Counted from the first letter of the stretch, positions 43,121 through 56,387 are shown. The stretch is 64,000 bases of DNA from Corticium candelabrum (GCF_963422355.1 NC_085099.1:7511746-7575745), one strand, 5' to 3'. The notes: generated from the letters alone by a model not told the origin. Program-made: numbers and translations.

Positions 43121-43708
43121 TAGCCTCACCCCGGACGCAGTGTGGATTGCAGCCCCGGATGCGCTGCCATCACTATGTCTGGTATGGTACCGCCCTTTGC
43201 GGTCACCGTTAATCATGTCCCTAGGGACATGATTAGTGTCAGTTACAAGTGTACTTTGTCGGTGTAGTAGATTACAGGAAACGACTGTCGCTGAGATCTT
43301 CGCTAATTTGCTTGCAGTACGTAAGCAGCAGTACAATGCGTTGCAGTAGAGGCATATGACGCATTGCAGCTTCAACTGAGAACCTGTGTACGCGTTCAAA
43401 GGCGAATGGTGCACTGCAAGTGTCATTTCTGATCTTCCATTTCACCGCTACGCTCTCTAAAGTAGCTGCAATCTCTTACTAACGCTTGACAGCGGCCTAA
43501 AATCGCAATATCGACAAGTACAGAGGCTAGAACAACGTCAAAGTCCAATCGAAAGCTCAGTTCCTAGCTAATAACATTAGTATGACACGCGCTGAAGAAT
43601 TTGATTACGTACTTACTCCCGCCCAGAAAGGCGGTACCATACCAGACGTACAGTGGTGATGGCAGCGCATCCGGGGTTGCAATCCACACTGCGTCTGAGG
43701 TGAGGCTA
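43121..43708. mobile_element. MITE with 9-bp target duplication (Mutator-like)
   Basis: The inverted repeats of ~75-80 bases start TAGCCTCACC at the left and end GGTGAGGCTA at the right, and include ACGCAGTGTGGATTGCA in both arms. The flanking 9-mers AGTTGCCGA at 43112-43120 and 43709-43717 are identical direct repeats. A 9-bp duplication is typical of Mutator-like elements. The 588-bp unit has no ORF of note. It includes a perfect 24-base palindrome at 43211-43234 (AATCATGTCCCTAG and its inverse). Confidence 0.85.
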
Positions 43709-43792
43709 AGTTGCCGAGCGTAGCGAGGCTTCTAGTCCTGGTCGCACAACAGAAATGGGCGTGGTCCTATATGGCTCTTCATCGAGCTTTTG

Positions 43793-43916
<124 letters not shown>

Positions 43917-44931
43917 ACACAAATCTCCTCTCATGACCACGTTTCATGATAGAACCTACCTTAAAAATCGTTACCGTGTCCGACTACAGATGAGTCTAAG
44001 AACGATTCGTGCATGTAACCAAACGGTGAAGAAAATGCTTCATGAAGTTCCGTCGTCCATCCTTTTGTATTGTAGCTAAGGACTGTGTGTACTTGACAAC
44101 CAAGAAACACCTTCAGTCAACTATTGACACGTCCCGTACTAAATCCTTTACTACACTGTGCTGCATCTAACACTGTTGATAGTCAATATTTGCTTATATC
44201 AATTTCTATGTCAGTAAATACCATACCACTGTCGTTACAACGGAACTGAGGGCATACCTAGACTGTACATTTCAATTGTCTTGATCACGATCGCAAAACT
44301 ACGACTACCTATACCAAGCCTCTATACGTAATCTAAACTACTAGGAAGTTTGCATGTTTACTTCCATGACGGCTAGGGTTTCAACAAATACGTATTGTCT
44401 AGATAGGACTTGGCGTTTCAGTAGACGGTCTGAAACTCCGTTACTTACGAACGCGAGGCGCCTACGGATACCGTACAACTAGTATACTTAATTGTATTCA
44501 CGAACGATAGATTACCGAGAGGACGCGCCAGAAACTAATTGATATCTAACAATCTCACGCTTAATCATAGTTCCTAGTAAAGCTGCAAGAAAAAACAACC
44601 AAACCCCCCAAAAACATCAAGCGTGTCCCGTTTCGTACCTCTGTGGAGTCTTGACTTGTCTTCCAAATCTCTAGTGCATTTAGGATTGTCCGGGTGTGTT
44701 GACATGTCTGGTGGCAGGAGGTGTCTGATCGGCAGTGTCGGAAAACTGTTGTCATTGTCAACCTCGTTAATTGCTGTCTCCGAATAGTGCTCTAGGTTCC
44801 CATGACTGTTCTAGCTGTAATCGGTTCTATTTCTGTAGTGTCTGCCTCTTGCCGCGATCGCTGGCGTTGTTCTTAGTTGGCTCGGTCTGCAAGACTTGTG
44901 GTCGCCTCCACATTTCACCTCCAGGGGCGGA

Positions 44932-45385
44932 TTCAGGATTTTTGGTTGGGGGGTTCCGTAACGTCACAAAGGTTAGGATCAGCCACGCCTCCAGATATAA
45001 ATTAGCTATTTAATCATCTATACCATAGAACGAAAGTATGCGTTAATTAATGAATCTACAGTACCGAACAATTTGAATTGATTTTGCAAGCCTACAAGTC
45101 TTTCGCTAGACAGGCAAATGTTACCGCTCTTTCTTTTCTTTCGAAAAAAGCTTCTATAGATCGACATATATGGTTTCATGAAATTGTGATGTTGTGACCA
45201 TCAAATATATTTTCATGAGATGGAAAATAACTACTTTGAAACATTATCATTGCAAGGAAGTAACGAAATGGTGATGTTCGAGCTGGGCCAATTAAAAAGT
45301 CACGGTTTGATTTCAACTAGCACTTTAGTCTTCAAGTCCCGGAAGAAGTGGGGGCGCGGCTCACACAGAGCCGCATCCGCCACAC
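44932..45385. mobile_element. Possible hAT-like MITE
   Basis: The left boundary CAGGGGCGGATTCAGGAT is a common hAT-type terminus. About 440 bases on, GAGCCGCATCCGCCAC resembles its inverse only partly (GGCGGAT core). No target duplication was found, so the right boundary is tentative. Confidence 0.3.
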
Positions 45386-45689
45386 CTTTTTCCTGACTGC
45401 AAGCCTGAAATGCCTCTATTTTACAGAAAGAAGCCTTCGCAACGTTTTTTGAATGTCTTGGCAACTTGAAGTCTGAAAAGGCTAGCTTCTTTCAAGCGAC
45501 GACTTTCTAGCTAGGGCAGCCAAACAAAGATGTCAACTGACGATGTGAAGCCGTTCAGCACGTTCTTCCATGGGCTGAATTGGCGCATTGTGCCCAATGT
45601 TGGAAGAGTCTACGATATGGTAGTGTTGTCAGCCACGTACCGTACAGGCAGGTAGCTAGATAGCTAAATTGAGCAAGAGCTAGTACGGT

Positions 45690-46131
45690 AAGTGTTGGGA
45701 CTGTTGACAATGAACAAGAGTGTCTAGCTAGTGAACAGAAGCTCTAGTGAACACGCAGATCTATAGTCGCCGTAAACAGAATACATAGTAGCCGATAGTC
45801 GCCGTGAACAGAATAGTCCCCGGTGAACGTGAACAACATTGTCATCTGTGAACAGGATTATAAGTCGCCTGTAAACAGGATAGTCACCATGAACACTATG
45901 CATATGGCTAGTATGAACATGCAGAATAGTCGTCGTGAACAGGATAGTCGCCTGTGAACAAGATAGTCCCCGGTGAACAGAATAGTCCCCGCTATGGTGG
46001 GTTCAAATTGCGTGAACAAGATAGTCCCCGGTGAACAGAATAGGAGCAAATATGAACAGAATAGGAGCAAATATGAACAGAATAGTCCACGTGAACAGGA
46101 TAGTCCCCGTGAACAGAATAGTCCCTGTACA
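45690..46131. repeat. Degenerate TGAACAG-ATAGTCCCC tandem array
   Basis: Some twenty units of roughly 17-20 bases built on GTGAACAGAATAGTCCCC and AGGAGCAAATATGAACAGAAT. The array ends TCCCTGTACA at 46131. The same units, and a similar TGTACA terminus, form the inverted ends of the foldback element at 61522-62839. This is probably one end of an older relative whose other end I could not find. Confidence 0.7.
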
Positions 46132-47463
46132 AGCCCTTTTGAAAAACTTTCAAATCGCTACACCGTAGTCTTGATAATGTCTGTGATCGTCACTAATGTT
46201 GGTCGAGGCTCATTTTACAGCGATCACTGTCGTGTGGTTCCGATATGGGGTCCCGTCTCAATGTAGCCATCAATCGGTGCCGAATTGAGTGTGTATCTGT
46301 AAGAAACTGTTGTAACTGTAAGCGATGCGTTCTAAACGTCGCCTTGGTGAGTTTAGTTGTCGCGCGGAACGCCTACCTGCCCACACCCACGCTCACCCTA
46401 ACTCAGTTCAAAAAAGATCGCCAGAACCGGGCGATTTTTTTTGGGACAAGGTTTGGGAACCTAGCCGCTGCAGCGAATGCGCTTTGCTGTACGAGGCTAC
46501 CGGCGCGCCAATTGATTCTTGGTAGTGAATGGACATGTTACAACCGCGATTTTGACATAAACGAACTGCTGCCTTTTGCGCATCTTTCGAGCAGTAACCT
46601 GCACCGTTTATTGAAAGGGGGCCCTCAGTTTTGAGTGTCGTTCGCTGAACGTTGCTCTCTCGGCACAAATCGACTTCAAATAAATTGGACGGCAGGTAAA
46701 GTAATTTTTAATTACTATGTTTTGCGGTTAAATAAAAATTTGCAGTTTTCTTGAAATATTTTTTGGAAGCGGGCATCTGCTGCGCACATTATTAATTAAC
46801 TGGATTGAATTGTGTGTCAATATTTACATTGTGGCGTGCCCTGCATACATCAAATTGTGTACTATTTATTGCAAATTTATTTCCTGTGTCCAATTAAATA
46901 ATATGCAATTAATTAATTACCAATACAATTAGAACAGTGCAAAGTACTCAGGCAATTTAATTCTATTTCACAACTACTCCTACAAAAGATTTATTAACAG
47001 ATAAACACTATACAATTAAAATGACAGCATACAATATGTGTGTGTACACAATATTTATTAATTAAGCATTATCTAGTTGGTATAAACACGTACATGAAAT
47101 AATCTATAGACACTTCAATACTCATTACAAATCAGATCATTTAATGCAAACCACATAATAATTACTAATGCATAGAATCATTGTAGATGGATGACGACTA
47201 CGTATTCATAACTCTGCTGGTTGTCACACAGCTACAGTATTATTGAGGTAATGTATGTTTAGAGCTAGCATTGGTTTTAATTAAATTAAATTAATTAATT
47301 TAAGTTCAGTTGCTTAATTTGATGGTATCAGTCATTGCGTTGTTGGCACTTATAGGTATACATTGTATATGCCTTTTGCCAACTGGTATTGTATTGCAAA
47401 CTATATAATTACTATGGCATTGTGATATGGTTTGGTGACGTGAATGACAGTTATATAATTAGT

Positions 47464-47466
<3 letters not shown>

Positions 47467-47562
<96 letters not shown>

Positions 47563-47578
47563 TTGAACAGCAAATATT

Positions 47579-47643
<65 letters not shown>
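47467..47643. repeat. (GT)n and (TA)n microsatellites, left arm
   Basis: GT tract 47467-47561, a short spacer, a second GT run and a TA tract to 47643. The right-arm counterpart is the AC tract at about 50313-50420 followed (reading outward) by a much shorter TATA run, so the two arms differ mainly in repeat number here. Confidence 0.9.
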
Positions 47644-47646
<3 letters not shown>

Positions 47647-48365
47647 AGAGGTGATAAGAAATAATTGTATTATGGCTCTTTGTGAAGTGATGAAATATTT
47701 TGACATTCACTAACACATGTACAATCCAAGAGAGATGACATCTGTCTTTATTGATGATTTAACTATGTGTCCTTATGATTTTTGTTTTTGCTTGTTTTGG
47801 TTTTTGTTTGTTGGGGTGAAAAGTTTAAACCACTGTATCTGTACATTGCTTCTGCACTCTCATAAAGAACATTATCTTTTTACGAATTTCCAAATCATTC
47901 AAAATTTAGTACACTTTTGAGCTAGTTAGTAACTTGATTCCGTATTCCAAAACTTAATTGTCTGTACTGGCAAAGGCAACAAGTAGACAACTCAAGGGAG
48001 TCACTTGGACAAGGCAAATAGTAGCATGGGGCAGCACGTGCAGTATGATCGAGTCAACTTTCTCATTACTATCAATGGAACTAGAAATGGTTGCCAATTC
48101 TTGAGCAACATTTCTGCTATATGTTGCTGAGAAAGTCACCGAGATTTCTATTATGCTGCAAATAATAATTCAATTGTTCATAAAACCAAGATAATTCAGT
48201 CTGAGAATCAACAAAATCATTCTCTCGACTGCATGGCCAGCACAAAACCCTACTTTAAATTATGTTTGTCCATGCTATTGTCTACGGTCTGTTTGCCTGT
48301 CTGTTTGTCCATACATATGTTTTTATAAATCATCACTATAACTTACACCAGTGCTAATTACATGT

Positions 48366-48368
48366 CTG

Positions 48369-48413
<45 letters not shown>

Positions 48414-48552
48414 GATTCAGATAGATTATTTGATTTTGACATTCAAGGCCAAAGTACATTAGTCAATCTATGACTTTGTTGTTTGCAACGACTGGTTTGC
48501 TTTCACAAATTCCTAGCAAATGTGAAAGTAGAGTCTATATGAGAATACAGTA

Positions 48553-48609
<57 letters not shown>

Positions 48610-49045
48610 CTGTCTGTCTGTCTGTCTGTCAAATAACATTTATTTCAAACATGTACAGCTATAATGCAATGCTAGCAAGGTAACTATGTAGAGTTCTGCA
48701 ACTACAAGAGTTCACTAGGACTACGTTTAGAAAACAAACAAACATATTGTAACACTTAAAATAGAACAATGCAGACTATCCGGAGCCAACTTAGCGGCTG
48801 AAAAACTGAGTAGAGCAATCTACGGTACAGTCAATGTCACTTTTGAGAGCTGAGATTTTTCTCATTAACACCTTGGCATTGCACTTTTGAAGTTGAGTTG
48901 AGAACCTCTTTCTCCAGATGTCTAGAAAATCAGCAGCATTAGGTTGACCAAGTTCATCACGTGACTTATTGACTAGCCTTTACAGGAAGTTTTTCTCATC
49001 TCACCCACGTCCGTCCGTCCGTCCGTCTGTCTGTCTGTCTGTCTG
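48366..49045 (-). mobile_element. (TCTG)n tracts and a non-LTR-like 3' end fragment
   Basis: TCTG tracts lie at 48366-48415, 48551-48631 and 49015-49045. The segment 48632-49010 exists only in the left palindrome arm. Read on the minus strand it ends ATGTTTGAAATAAATG and then a (CAGA)n tail, as do some non-LTR retrotransposons with a simple-sequence 3' tail. A short frame in it reads AADFLDIWRKRFSTQLQKC and stops. Related tails follow the TCTG tract at 55630-55706. This is an inference from the tail pattern. Confidence 0.4.
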
Positions 49046-49348
49046 TTTGTTTGCCTGTCTGTACATGTACTGCTAAGTATGGTAAAATATCTACCAAATC
49101 ATATAGGAATAAATGTCATCGAAGTATTTACTCAATCATGTTGTAATGAAAGTGTTAGATGCAATATGAATGTATATACATTTACCGGTGGGTACTTTGT
49201 TCAGTTGTTGAGTACAGCAGATGCATAAGCTGGGTAGGTACTGTCAACACTTTAGTACAACATGATTGAGTAGATACTTTGATCACGTTTATTCCCATAT
49301 GATTTAGTAGATCTTGTATCATACTTAATTAGCAATACAGACAAACAA

Positions 49349-49397
<49 letters not shown>

Positions 49398-50310
49398 TAC
49401 TGTATTCTCATATAGACTCTACTTGCACATTTGCTAGGAATTTGTGAAAGCAAACCAGTCGTTGCAAATAACAAAGTCATAGATTGACTAATGTACTTGG
49501 CCTTGAATGTCAAAATCAAATAATCTATCTGAATCAGATAGACAGACAGACAGACAGACAGACACAGACATGTAATTAGCACTGGTGTAAGTTATAGTGA
49601 TGATTTATAAAAACATATGTATTAACAAACAGACAGGCAAACAAACCGTAGACAATAGGACGGACAAACATAATTTAAAGTAGGGTTTTGTGCTGGCCAT
49701 GCAGTTGAGAGAATGATTTTGTTGATTCTCAGACTGAATTATCTTGGTTTTATGAACAATTGAATTATTATTTGCAGTATAATAGAAATCTCGGTGACTT
49801 TTCTCAGCAACATATAGCAGAAATGTTGCTCAAGAATTGGCAACCATTTCTAGTTCCATTGATAGTAATGAGAAAGTTGACTCGATCATACTGCACGTGC
49901 TGCCCCATGCTACTATTTGCCTTGTCCAAGTGACTCCCTTGAGTTGTCTACTTGTTGCCTTTGCCAGTACAGACAATTAAGTTTTGGAATACGGAATCAA
50001 GTTACTAACTAGCTCAAAAGTGTACTAAATTTTGAATGATTTGGAAACTCGTAAAAAGATAATGTTCTTTATGAGAGTGCAGAAGCAATGTACAGATACA
50101 GTGGTTTAAACTTTTCACCCCAACAAACAAAAACCAAAACAAGCAAAAACAAAAATCATAAGGACACATAGTTAAATCATCAATAAAGACAGATGTCATC
50201 TCTCTTGGATTGTACATGTGTTACATCATCACTTCACAAAGAGCCATAATACAATTATTTCTTATCACCTCTAACATATATATATATACACACAAATATT
50301 TGCTGTTCAA

Positions 50311-50421
<111 letters not shown>

Positions 50422-51412
50422 AGTATACTATAGTTTGCAATACAATACCAGTTGGCAAAAGGCATATACAATGTATACCTATAAGTGCCAACAACGCAAT
50501 GACTGATACCATCAAATTAAGCAACTGAACTTAAATTAATTAACTTAATTTAATTAAAACCAATGCTAGCTCTAAACATGCATTACCTCAATAATACTGT
50601 AGCTGTGTGACAACCAGCAGAGTTATGAATACGTAGTCGTCATCCATCTACAATGATTCTATGCATTAGTAATTATTATGTGGTTTGCATTAAATGATCT
50701 GATTTGTAATGAGTATTGAAGTGTCTATAGATTATTTCATGTACGTGTTTATACCAACTAGATAATGCTTAATTAATAAATATTGTGTACACACACATAT
50801 TGTATGCTGTCATTTTAATTGTATAGTGTTTATCTGTTAATAAATCTTTTGTAGGAGTAGTTGTGAAATAGAATTAAATTGCCTGAGTACTTTGCACTGT
50901 TCTAATTGTATTGGTAATTAATTAATTAATTGCATATTATTTAATTGGACACAGGAAATAAATTTGCAATAAATAGTACACAATTTGATGTATGCAGGGC
51001 ACGCCACAATGTAAATATTGACACACAATTCAATCCAGTTAATTAATAATGTGCGCAGCAGATGCGCGCTTCCAAAAAATATTTCAAGAAAACTGCAAAT
51101 TTTTATTTAACCGCAAAACATAGTAATTAAAAATTACTTTACCTGCCGTCCAATTTATTTGAAGTCGATTTGTGCCGAGAGAGCAACGTTCAGCGGACGA
51201 CACTCAAAACTGAGGCCCCCTTTCAATAAACGGTGCAGGTTACTGCTCGAAAGATGCGCAAAAGGCAGCAGTTCGTTTATGTCAAAATCGCGGTTGTAAC
51301 ATGTCCATTCACTACCAAGAATCAATTGGCGCGCCGGTAGCCTCGTACAGCAAAGCGCATTCGCTGCAGCGGCTACGTTCCCAAACCTTGTCCCAAAAAA
51401 TCGCCCGGTCCT

Positions 51413-51669
51413 GGCTGTGTCGATCGACACTGATCCAGAGCTAACAAGTCTGCTAACAAGCCATCAATGTTGCACTCCTGAATCTTTGTTGAGGAAATGT
51501 CTAAACACTATACAGCATGCACCCGACCGTCTCTAGGTGGAGATATAGCTCGCTGTTATGTTATGTAACACGGCGCGTTTCGATTAAACCGATAACAACC
51601 AGATCTTACCTAGCCCAACGCAGATCACAGAAGATCGAGACAGTAACTACTCGCTCTATCATAAAAGGA
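51413..51669. other. Spacer between palindrome and integrase/HECT element
   Basis: About 250 bases with no recognisable gene. It ends in the left copy of the 6-bp duplication CATAGC (51670-51675). Confidence 0.5.
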
Positions 51670-51716
51670 CATAGCTATGGCAAGCGGAACATGACAAAAT
51701 TATGGCAAGCGAAACA

Positions 51717-53236
51717 CAAAAAATACACTGGAATTGCAAAACATACACTGGAATCGCAAAAATACACTGAAATCGCAAAAAAGACACTGGAATCGCATAA
51801 AAGACACTAGAATCGCAAAAAATACACTGGAATCGCAAAACAATACACTGGAATCGCAAAAGAAAAAGACACTAGAATCGCATAAAAATACACTGGAATC
51901 GCGTAAAAAGACACTGGAATCGCATAAAAAGACAGTGGAATCGCGTAAAAAGACACTGGAATCGCGTAAAAAGACACTGGAATCGCATAAAAATACACTG
52001 CAATCGCAAAAATACACTGGAATTGCAAAAAATACACAGCAATCGCAAACAATACACTGGAATTGCAAAAAATACACTGGAATCGCAAAAAATACACTGG
52101 AATCGCATAAAAATACACTGAAATCGCAAAAAATACACTGGAATCGCATAAAAATACACTGCAATCGCAAAAATACACTGGAATTGCAAAAAATACACAG
52201 CAATCGCAAACAATACACTGGAATTGCAAAAAATACACTGGAATCGCAAAAAATACACTGGAATCGCATAAAAATACACTGAAATCGCAAAAAATACACT
52301 GGAATCGCATAAAAATACACTGGAATCGCGTAAAAAGACACTGGAATCGCATAAAAATACACTGGAATCGCATAAAAATACACTGCAATTGCAAAAAATA
52401 CACTGCAATTGCAAACAATATACTGGAATCGCAAAAAATACACTGGAATCGCGTAAAAAGACACTGGAATCGCATAAAAAGACAGTGGAATCGCGTAAAA
52501 AGACACTGGAATCGCGTAAAAAGACACTGGAATCGCATAAAAATACACTGCAATCGCAAAAATACACTGGAATTGCAAAAAATACACAGCAATCGCAAAC
52601 AATACACTGGAATTGCAAAAAATACACTGGAATCGCAAAAAATACACTGGAATCGCATAAAAATACACTGAAATCGCAAAAAATACACTGGAATCGCATA
52701 AAAATACACTGCAATCGCAAAAATACACTGGAATTGCAAAAAATACACAGCAATCGCAAACAATACACTGGAATTGCAAAAAATACACTGGAATCGCAAA
52801 AAATACACTGGAATCGCATAAAAATACACTGAAATCGCAAAAAATACACTGGAATCGCATAAAAATACACTGGAATCGCGTAAAAAGACACTGGAATCGC
52901 ATAAAAATACACTGGAATCGCATAAAAATACACTGCAATTGCAAAAAATACACTGCAATTGCAAACAATATACTGGAATCGCAAAAAATACACTGGAATC
53001 GCAAAAATACACTGGAATCGCATAAAAAATACACTGGAATCGCGTAAAAAGACACTGGAATCGCATAAAAATACAATGGAATTGCATAAGAATACACTGG
53101 AATTGCAAAAAATACAATGGAATCGCATGAAAATACACTGGAATTGCAAAAAATACACTGGAATCGCATGAAAATACACTGGAACCGCATAAAAATACAC
53201 TGGAATCGCAAAAAAATACAATGGAATCACATTCAC
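51717..53236. repeat. Left satellite array, ~20-bp units
   Basis: About 70-75 units of AAAATACACTGGAATCGCA with variants (GCATA/GCGTA spacer, CACTGCAAT, ACACAGCAAT, AAAGACACT). A higher-order block of ~550 bases is duplicated almost exactly (compare 52030 with 52580), and a ~161-base sub-block repeats inside each. Because the units rarely contain stops, frames of ~500 codons run through the minus strand; they are not genes. Forms the inner part of the left terminal repeat of the 9.7-kb element. Confidence 0.95.
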
Positions 53237-53485
53237 GAAGTACAGTGGAATTTCCACAAACAGCCAGTCCTGAAACATACTGTAATGCTACTATACGAGT
53301 AGACAACACGGGCGAGGATCGCTTGGACACCGAGACAACGACACTCCTTGACGGTCAAGTACCGACTCTCAATATTTATGATTACAAACGTTTATATAGC
53401 AAGTGCACACCCACTAATCACACTACTCCTGTTACATATACCACAATATCATTTTGGTTCTATCCGAGAATTCGACTGACAGCAG

Positions 53486-54200
53486 ATGGAAGTTGCTTTT
53501 GAGGTCCAGGAGATTGTTCTATCTCTCCCTGCACTGGTGAGGGAAGTGGAGCGACACGTTAACAACCCCAACATAGCTGTACTAGAAGCTCTCAGCAGAC
53601 GACTAGAAGATAGCCTAGACTTGTTACGAGTCGTCGACTCACGTGTGACTTCCTTTCCTACCAGTCCTGAACTAGTCGGTATTATTCGTTGTCTTCGACT
53701 CATTCTAAACAGTTCGCTGGATGCCTACAACACTGCCTTATACAGGAACAGCAACGTCAGACGTAGTTTTGTCTCTGGGACGTCGATAATCACAATTGAC
53801 TTTCAAGGAATGCCTGGAAGACCATCTCTTCATCTTCCTAGTGAAACTCTCGACGTTTGTCAGAGCATTGCCTTACCATGGTCAGAAGTTGCCAGGAATT
53901 CTGGTGTTTCTACTCGAACGTTGCTTCGAAGGAAACACGAGTATGGTATGGCTGTGGGGGTGGCTAGATTTGATGAACTCTCAGACAGTGAGCTCGACCA
54001 GATTGTTAAGAATTGCTTGGCTACAACCCCTAATGCAGGAGAATCGTACATCCGGGGATCCATTAGTTATCTTGGACTTCGCATTCAGAGAGAACGGATA
54101 CGAGAGTCACTTCGTCGGGTTGACCCCGTCAGTCGATCTCTGAGGCGTACCCGTACCATCATGCGCAGGCAATACACTGTCCCAGGCCCAAACTCCTTGT

Positions 54201-54252
<52 letters not shown>

Positions 54253-55132
54253 CGCGCGTATGTGTGCGTGCGTGCGTGCGTGTATCATCTACATCACAAA
54301 CACAAACGCAAGGTGTATAAAAGTTACAAACAAGTGTTTCTTTGTGGCATTAGGCACATAGATGGTAATCACAAACTAATTCGATGGCGCTTCGTTATTC
54401 ATGGCTGTATTGATGGATTCAGTCGGTACCTTATTTACCTTGCCACATCCAACAACAACTGCTCCAGTACTGCTCTATCTCTTTTTAAGGATGGTGTCCG
54501 ACGTTGTGGAGTCCCTTCAAGAGTTCGAGCGGATCGGGGAGTAGAGAATGTTGAGATGGCCAGATTAATGCTCTCACATCCAGATCGTGGCCTCAACAGA
54601 GGTAGCTTCATTTGTGGGTCCAGTGTCCATAACCAACGGATCGAGCGTCTCTGGAGAGAGTTGCGACGAGTTGTGCTACGCTACTACGAAACCTTGTTCC
54701 GGTCACTGGAAGAAAGCCAGATGTTGCAGCCAATCAATGAGGTTCATTTGTACTGCCTGCACTATGTTTTCATGCCTAGAATTTCTACATCTCTACGTGA
54801 CTTTCTTGAACGGTGGAATAGTCATCCAATGAGCACATGCAGAGCATGGTAGGAGTCCAAGGCAGTTGTTTGAGTTTCCACTGTCTTTCGACGAGGACCT
54901 TGCCGAACGATCGTTTTCTAGTACAGACTGGACCCTATATGGAATAGATGACGAGGATCCTGGGGGCAACGATGATGACGAAGAAATTATCGTGCCAGAA
55001 TCACTCATTAATTTGACGGAAGACCAGCTCAGGCAGCTGAGAGTTACTGTAGATCCTCTCTCTGATGACGGAGAACACGGCTGTAATTTGTCCTTACAGG
55101 CAGTGAGACTAATTAGCACGTTGATTGGTTAG
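53486..55132 (+). CDS. Integrase-core (rve/DDE) protein of the 9.7-kb element
   Basis: Exon 1 is 53486-54201: a helical N-terminal region, then a helix-turn-helix-like part (LPWSEVARNSGVSTRTLLRRKHEYG) and a linker ending RRQYTVPGPNSLW. Exon 2 starts at 54354 with HIDGNHKLIRW and continues IDGFSRYLIYL, RADRGVENVEMA and HNQRIERLWREL, the candidate D, D, E residues of an integrase core. This pattern matches a family of single-gene integrase-like proteins common in fish, cnidarians and sponges. A 1-base frame change at about 54850 (after RISTSLRDFLERWNSHP) cuts off the last ~90 residues, which continue in another frame to 55132 (SPRQLFEFPLSFDEDL). The intron donor lies in a GT microsatellite. Probably the transposase of the element, now damaged. 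Confidence 0.8.
54202..54353 (+). repeat. Intron made largely of a (GT)n microsatellite
   Basis: The intron between the two integrase exons begins inside a GT run of about 47 bases, continues as a GT/GC-rich stretch to about 54285 and ends at GGCATTAG. The exon frame (TG|G, CAC) closes across it. Confidence 0.7.
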
Positions 55133-55658
55133 TATACGTATCTCTACGAACCCTATAGGAACTTGGAGAAACGGTCCCTCTACTAACATAGTTTATTACA
55201 CTAACACTGACAGGGGTACTTGTAATAAATTGCAGCAAAATACAATATATGTCTATGTGGTAGTGATACCTAGGGTGTATGTGCGCACAAACTTGGCGAA
55301 ATATGCTGGGGAGCAGCACAGTCTCGTATAGAGATGGACAAGAACTCAGAGTCAACTAATGGGTTCTACACTCTAAACTAAGACGTGCTAATTCAACACC
55401 CGTGTTTGAAGCCGCCAATAGCGCATGTGCTGTTTCAGCTTAAGTGGGCTATTTCTACAGACCTCATAAAGAACAGCACATTTATGACGTTCAGAATTGG
55501 TGTAGCCATCCTTTGGATCCTTCAGATGTGGACACTGCAGGCTACTTAGGCAATCCAGACCAGCAGGAAACAATAGAATTATGACACCAAACTGGTCCTC
55601 CTCCTGTCTTACAGGTCAATAGATGATAACCGTCTGTCTGTCTGTCTGTCTGTCTGCC

Positions 55659-55706
<48 letters not shown>

Positions 55707-55831
55707 CAATGCATATATTTGAAACATGAAGCTAGCAACATACAATATGTAACTACGAGTCAAATTGTACAGAATCACCTAGAGACTACAGATATCAACT
55801 ACTGAACCAACTGAGAACTAAAAACTACATT

Positions 55832-55876
<45 letters not shown>

Positions 55877-56188
55877 ATGATGGAGCTAAACGGCCATGAA
55901 GAACATGGGATGGATTTTGTTCAAAGTTTTAATTATTTATGAGTAATTTTGCTGGTTGATGGCTCCAACGGAGGGCGTATTCCTGACCTGATCACAGCTC
56001 CCCGTAATAGCACCGACGCGAGACTTCCGGTGAACGAAAAATTGTTGCCTAGAAGTATATCAACAAGTTGCAGCGCACAGAGCTCCAGTTTGATGTATGG
56101 GCATGGCTGTACGATCTGGCGTTGCAGAGCTATTGTGGAAATTCCATCAGTACTGTAACCGCAAGTACCCCACACACACTCTGGCCTT
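55133..56188. repeat. Spacer with (TCTG)n tracts
   Basis: TCTG tracts lie at about 55631-55706 and 55832-55876, separated by a sequence (ATATTTGAAACATGAAGCTAGC) related to the one after the 48551 tract. I find no supported gene between the two convergent genes in this stretch. Confidence 0.7.
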
Positions 56189-56276
56189 GTCCCCAGTCTC
56201 TCTCGCGCTAGTCTTGTCCGGCGCCTGGAATTGTTATACGGGCACCTGACAAACTAGCGCGAGAGAGTCTGGGGAC
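56189..56276. repeat. Compact inverted repeat (hairpin or mini-MITE)
   Basis: The 30-base left arm starts GTCCCCAGTCTCTCTCGCGC and the right arm at 56248-56276 is its near-exact inverse (GCGCGAGAGAGTCTGGGGAC), separated by 29 bases. The arms could form a strong hairpin. No clear target duplication. Confidence 0.8.
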
Positions 56277-56315
56277 GCGGCTACACCCACTCCAGCACGT
56301 GCGGTCAGGGAGAAA

Positions 56316-56319
<4 letters not shown>

Positions 56320-56387
<68 letters not shown>

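Noticed and set aside
51717..53236. CRISPR-like array
   Set aside because: Units are contiguous tandem repeats without unique spacers, in animal DNA, next to transposon ends.
51700..53330. Three overlapping ~470-507-codon minus-strand frames
   Set aside because: They are translations of the ~20-bp satellite in all three frames and show no non-repetitive domain.
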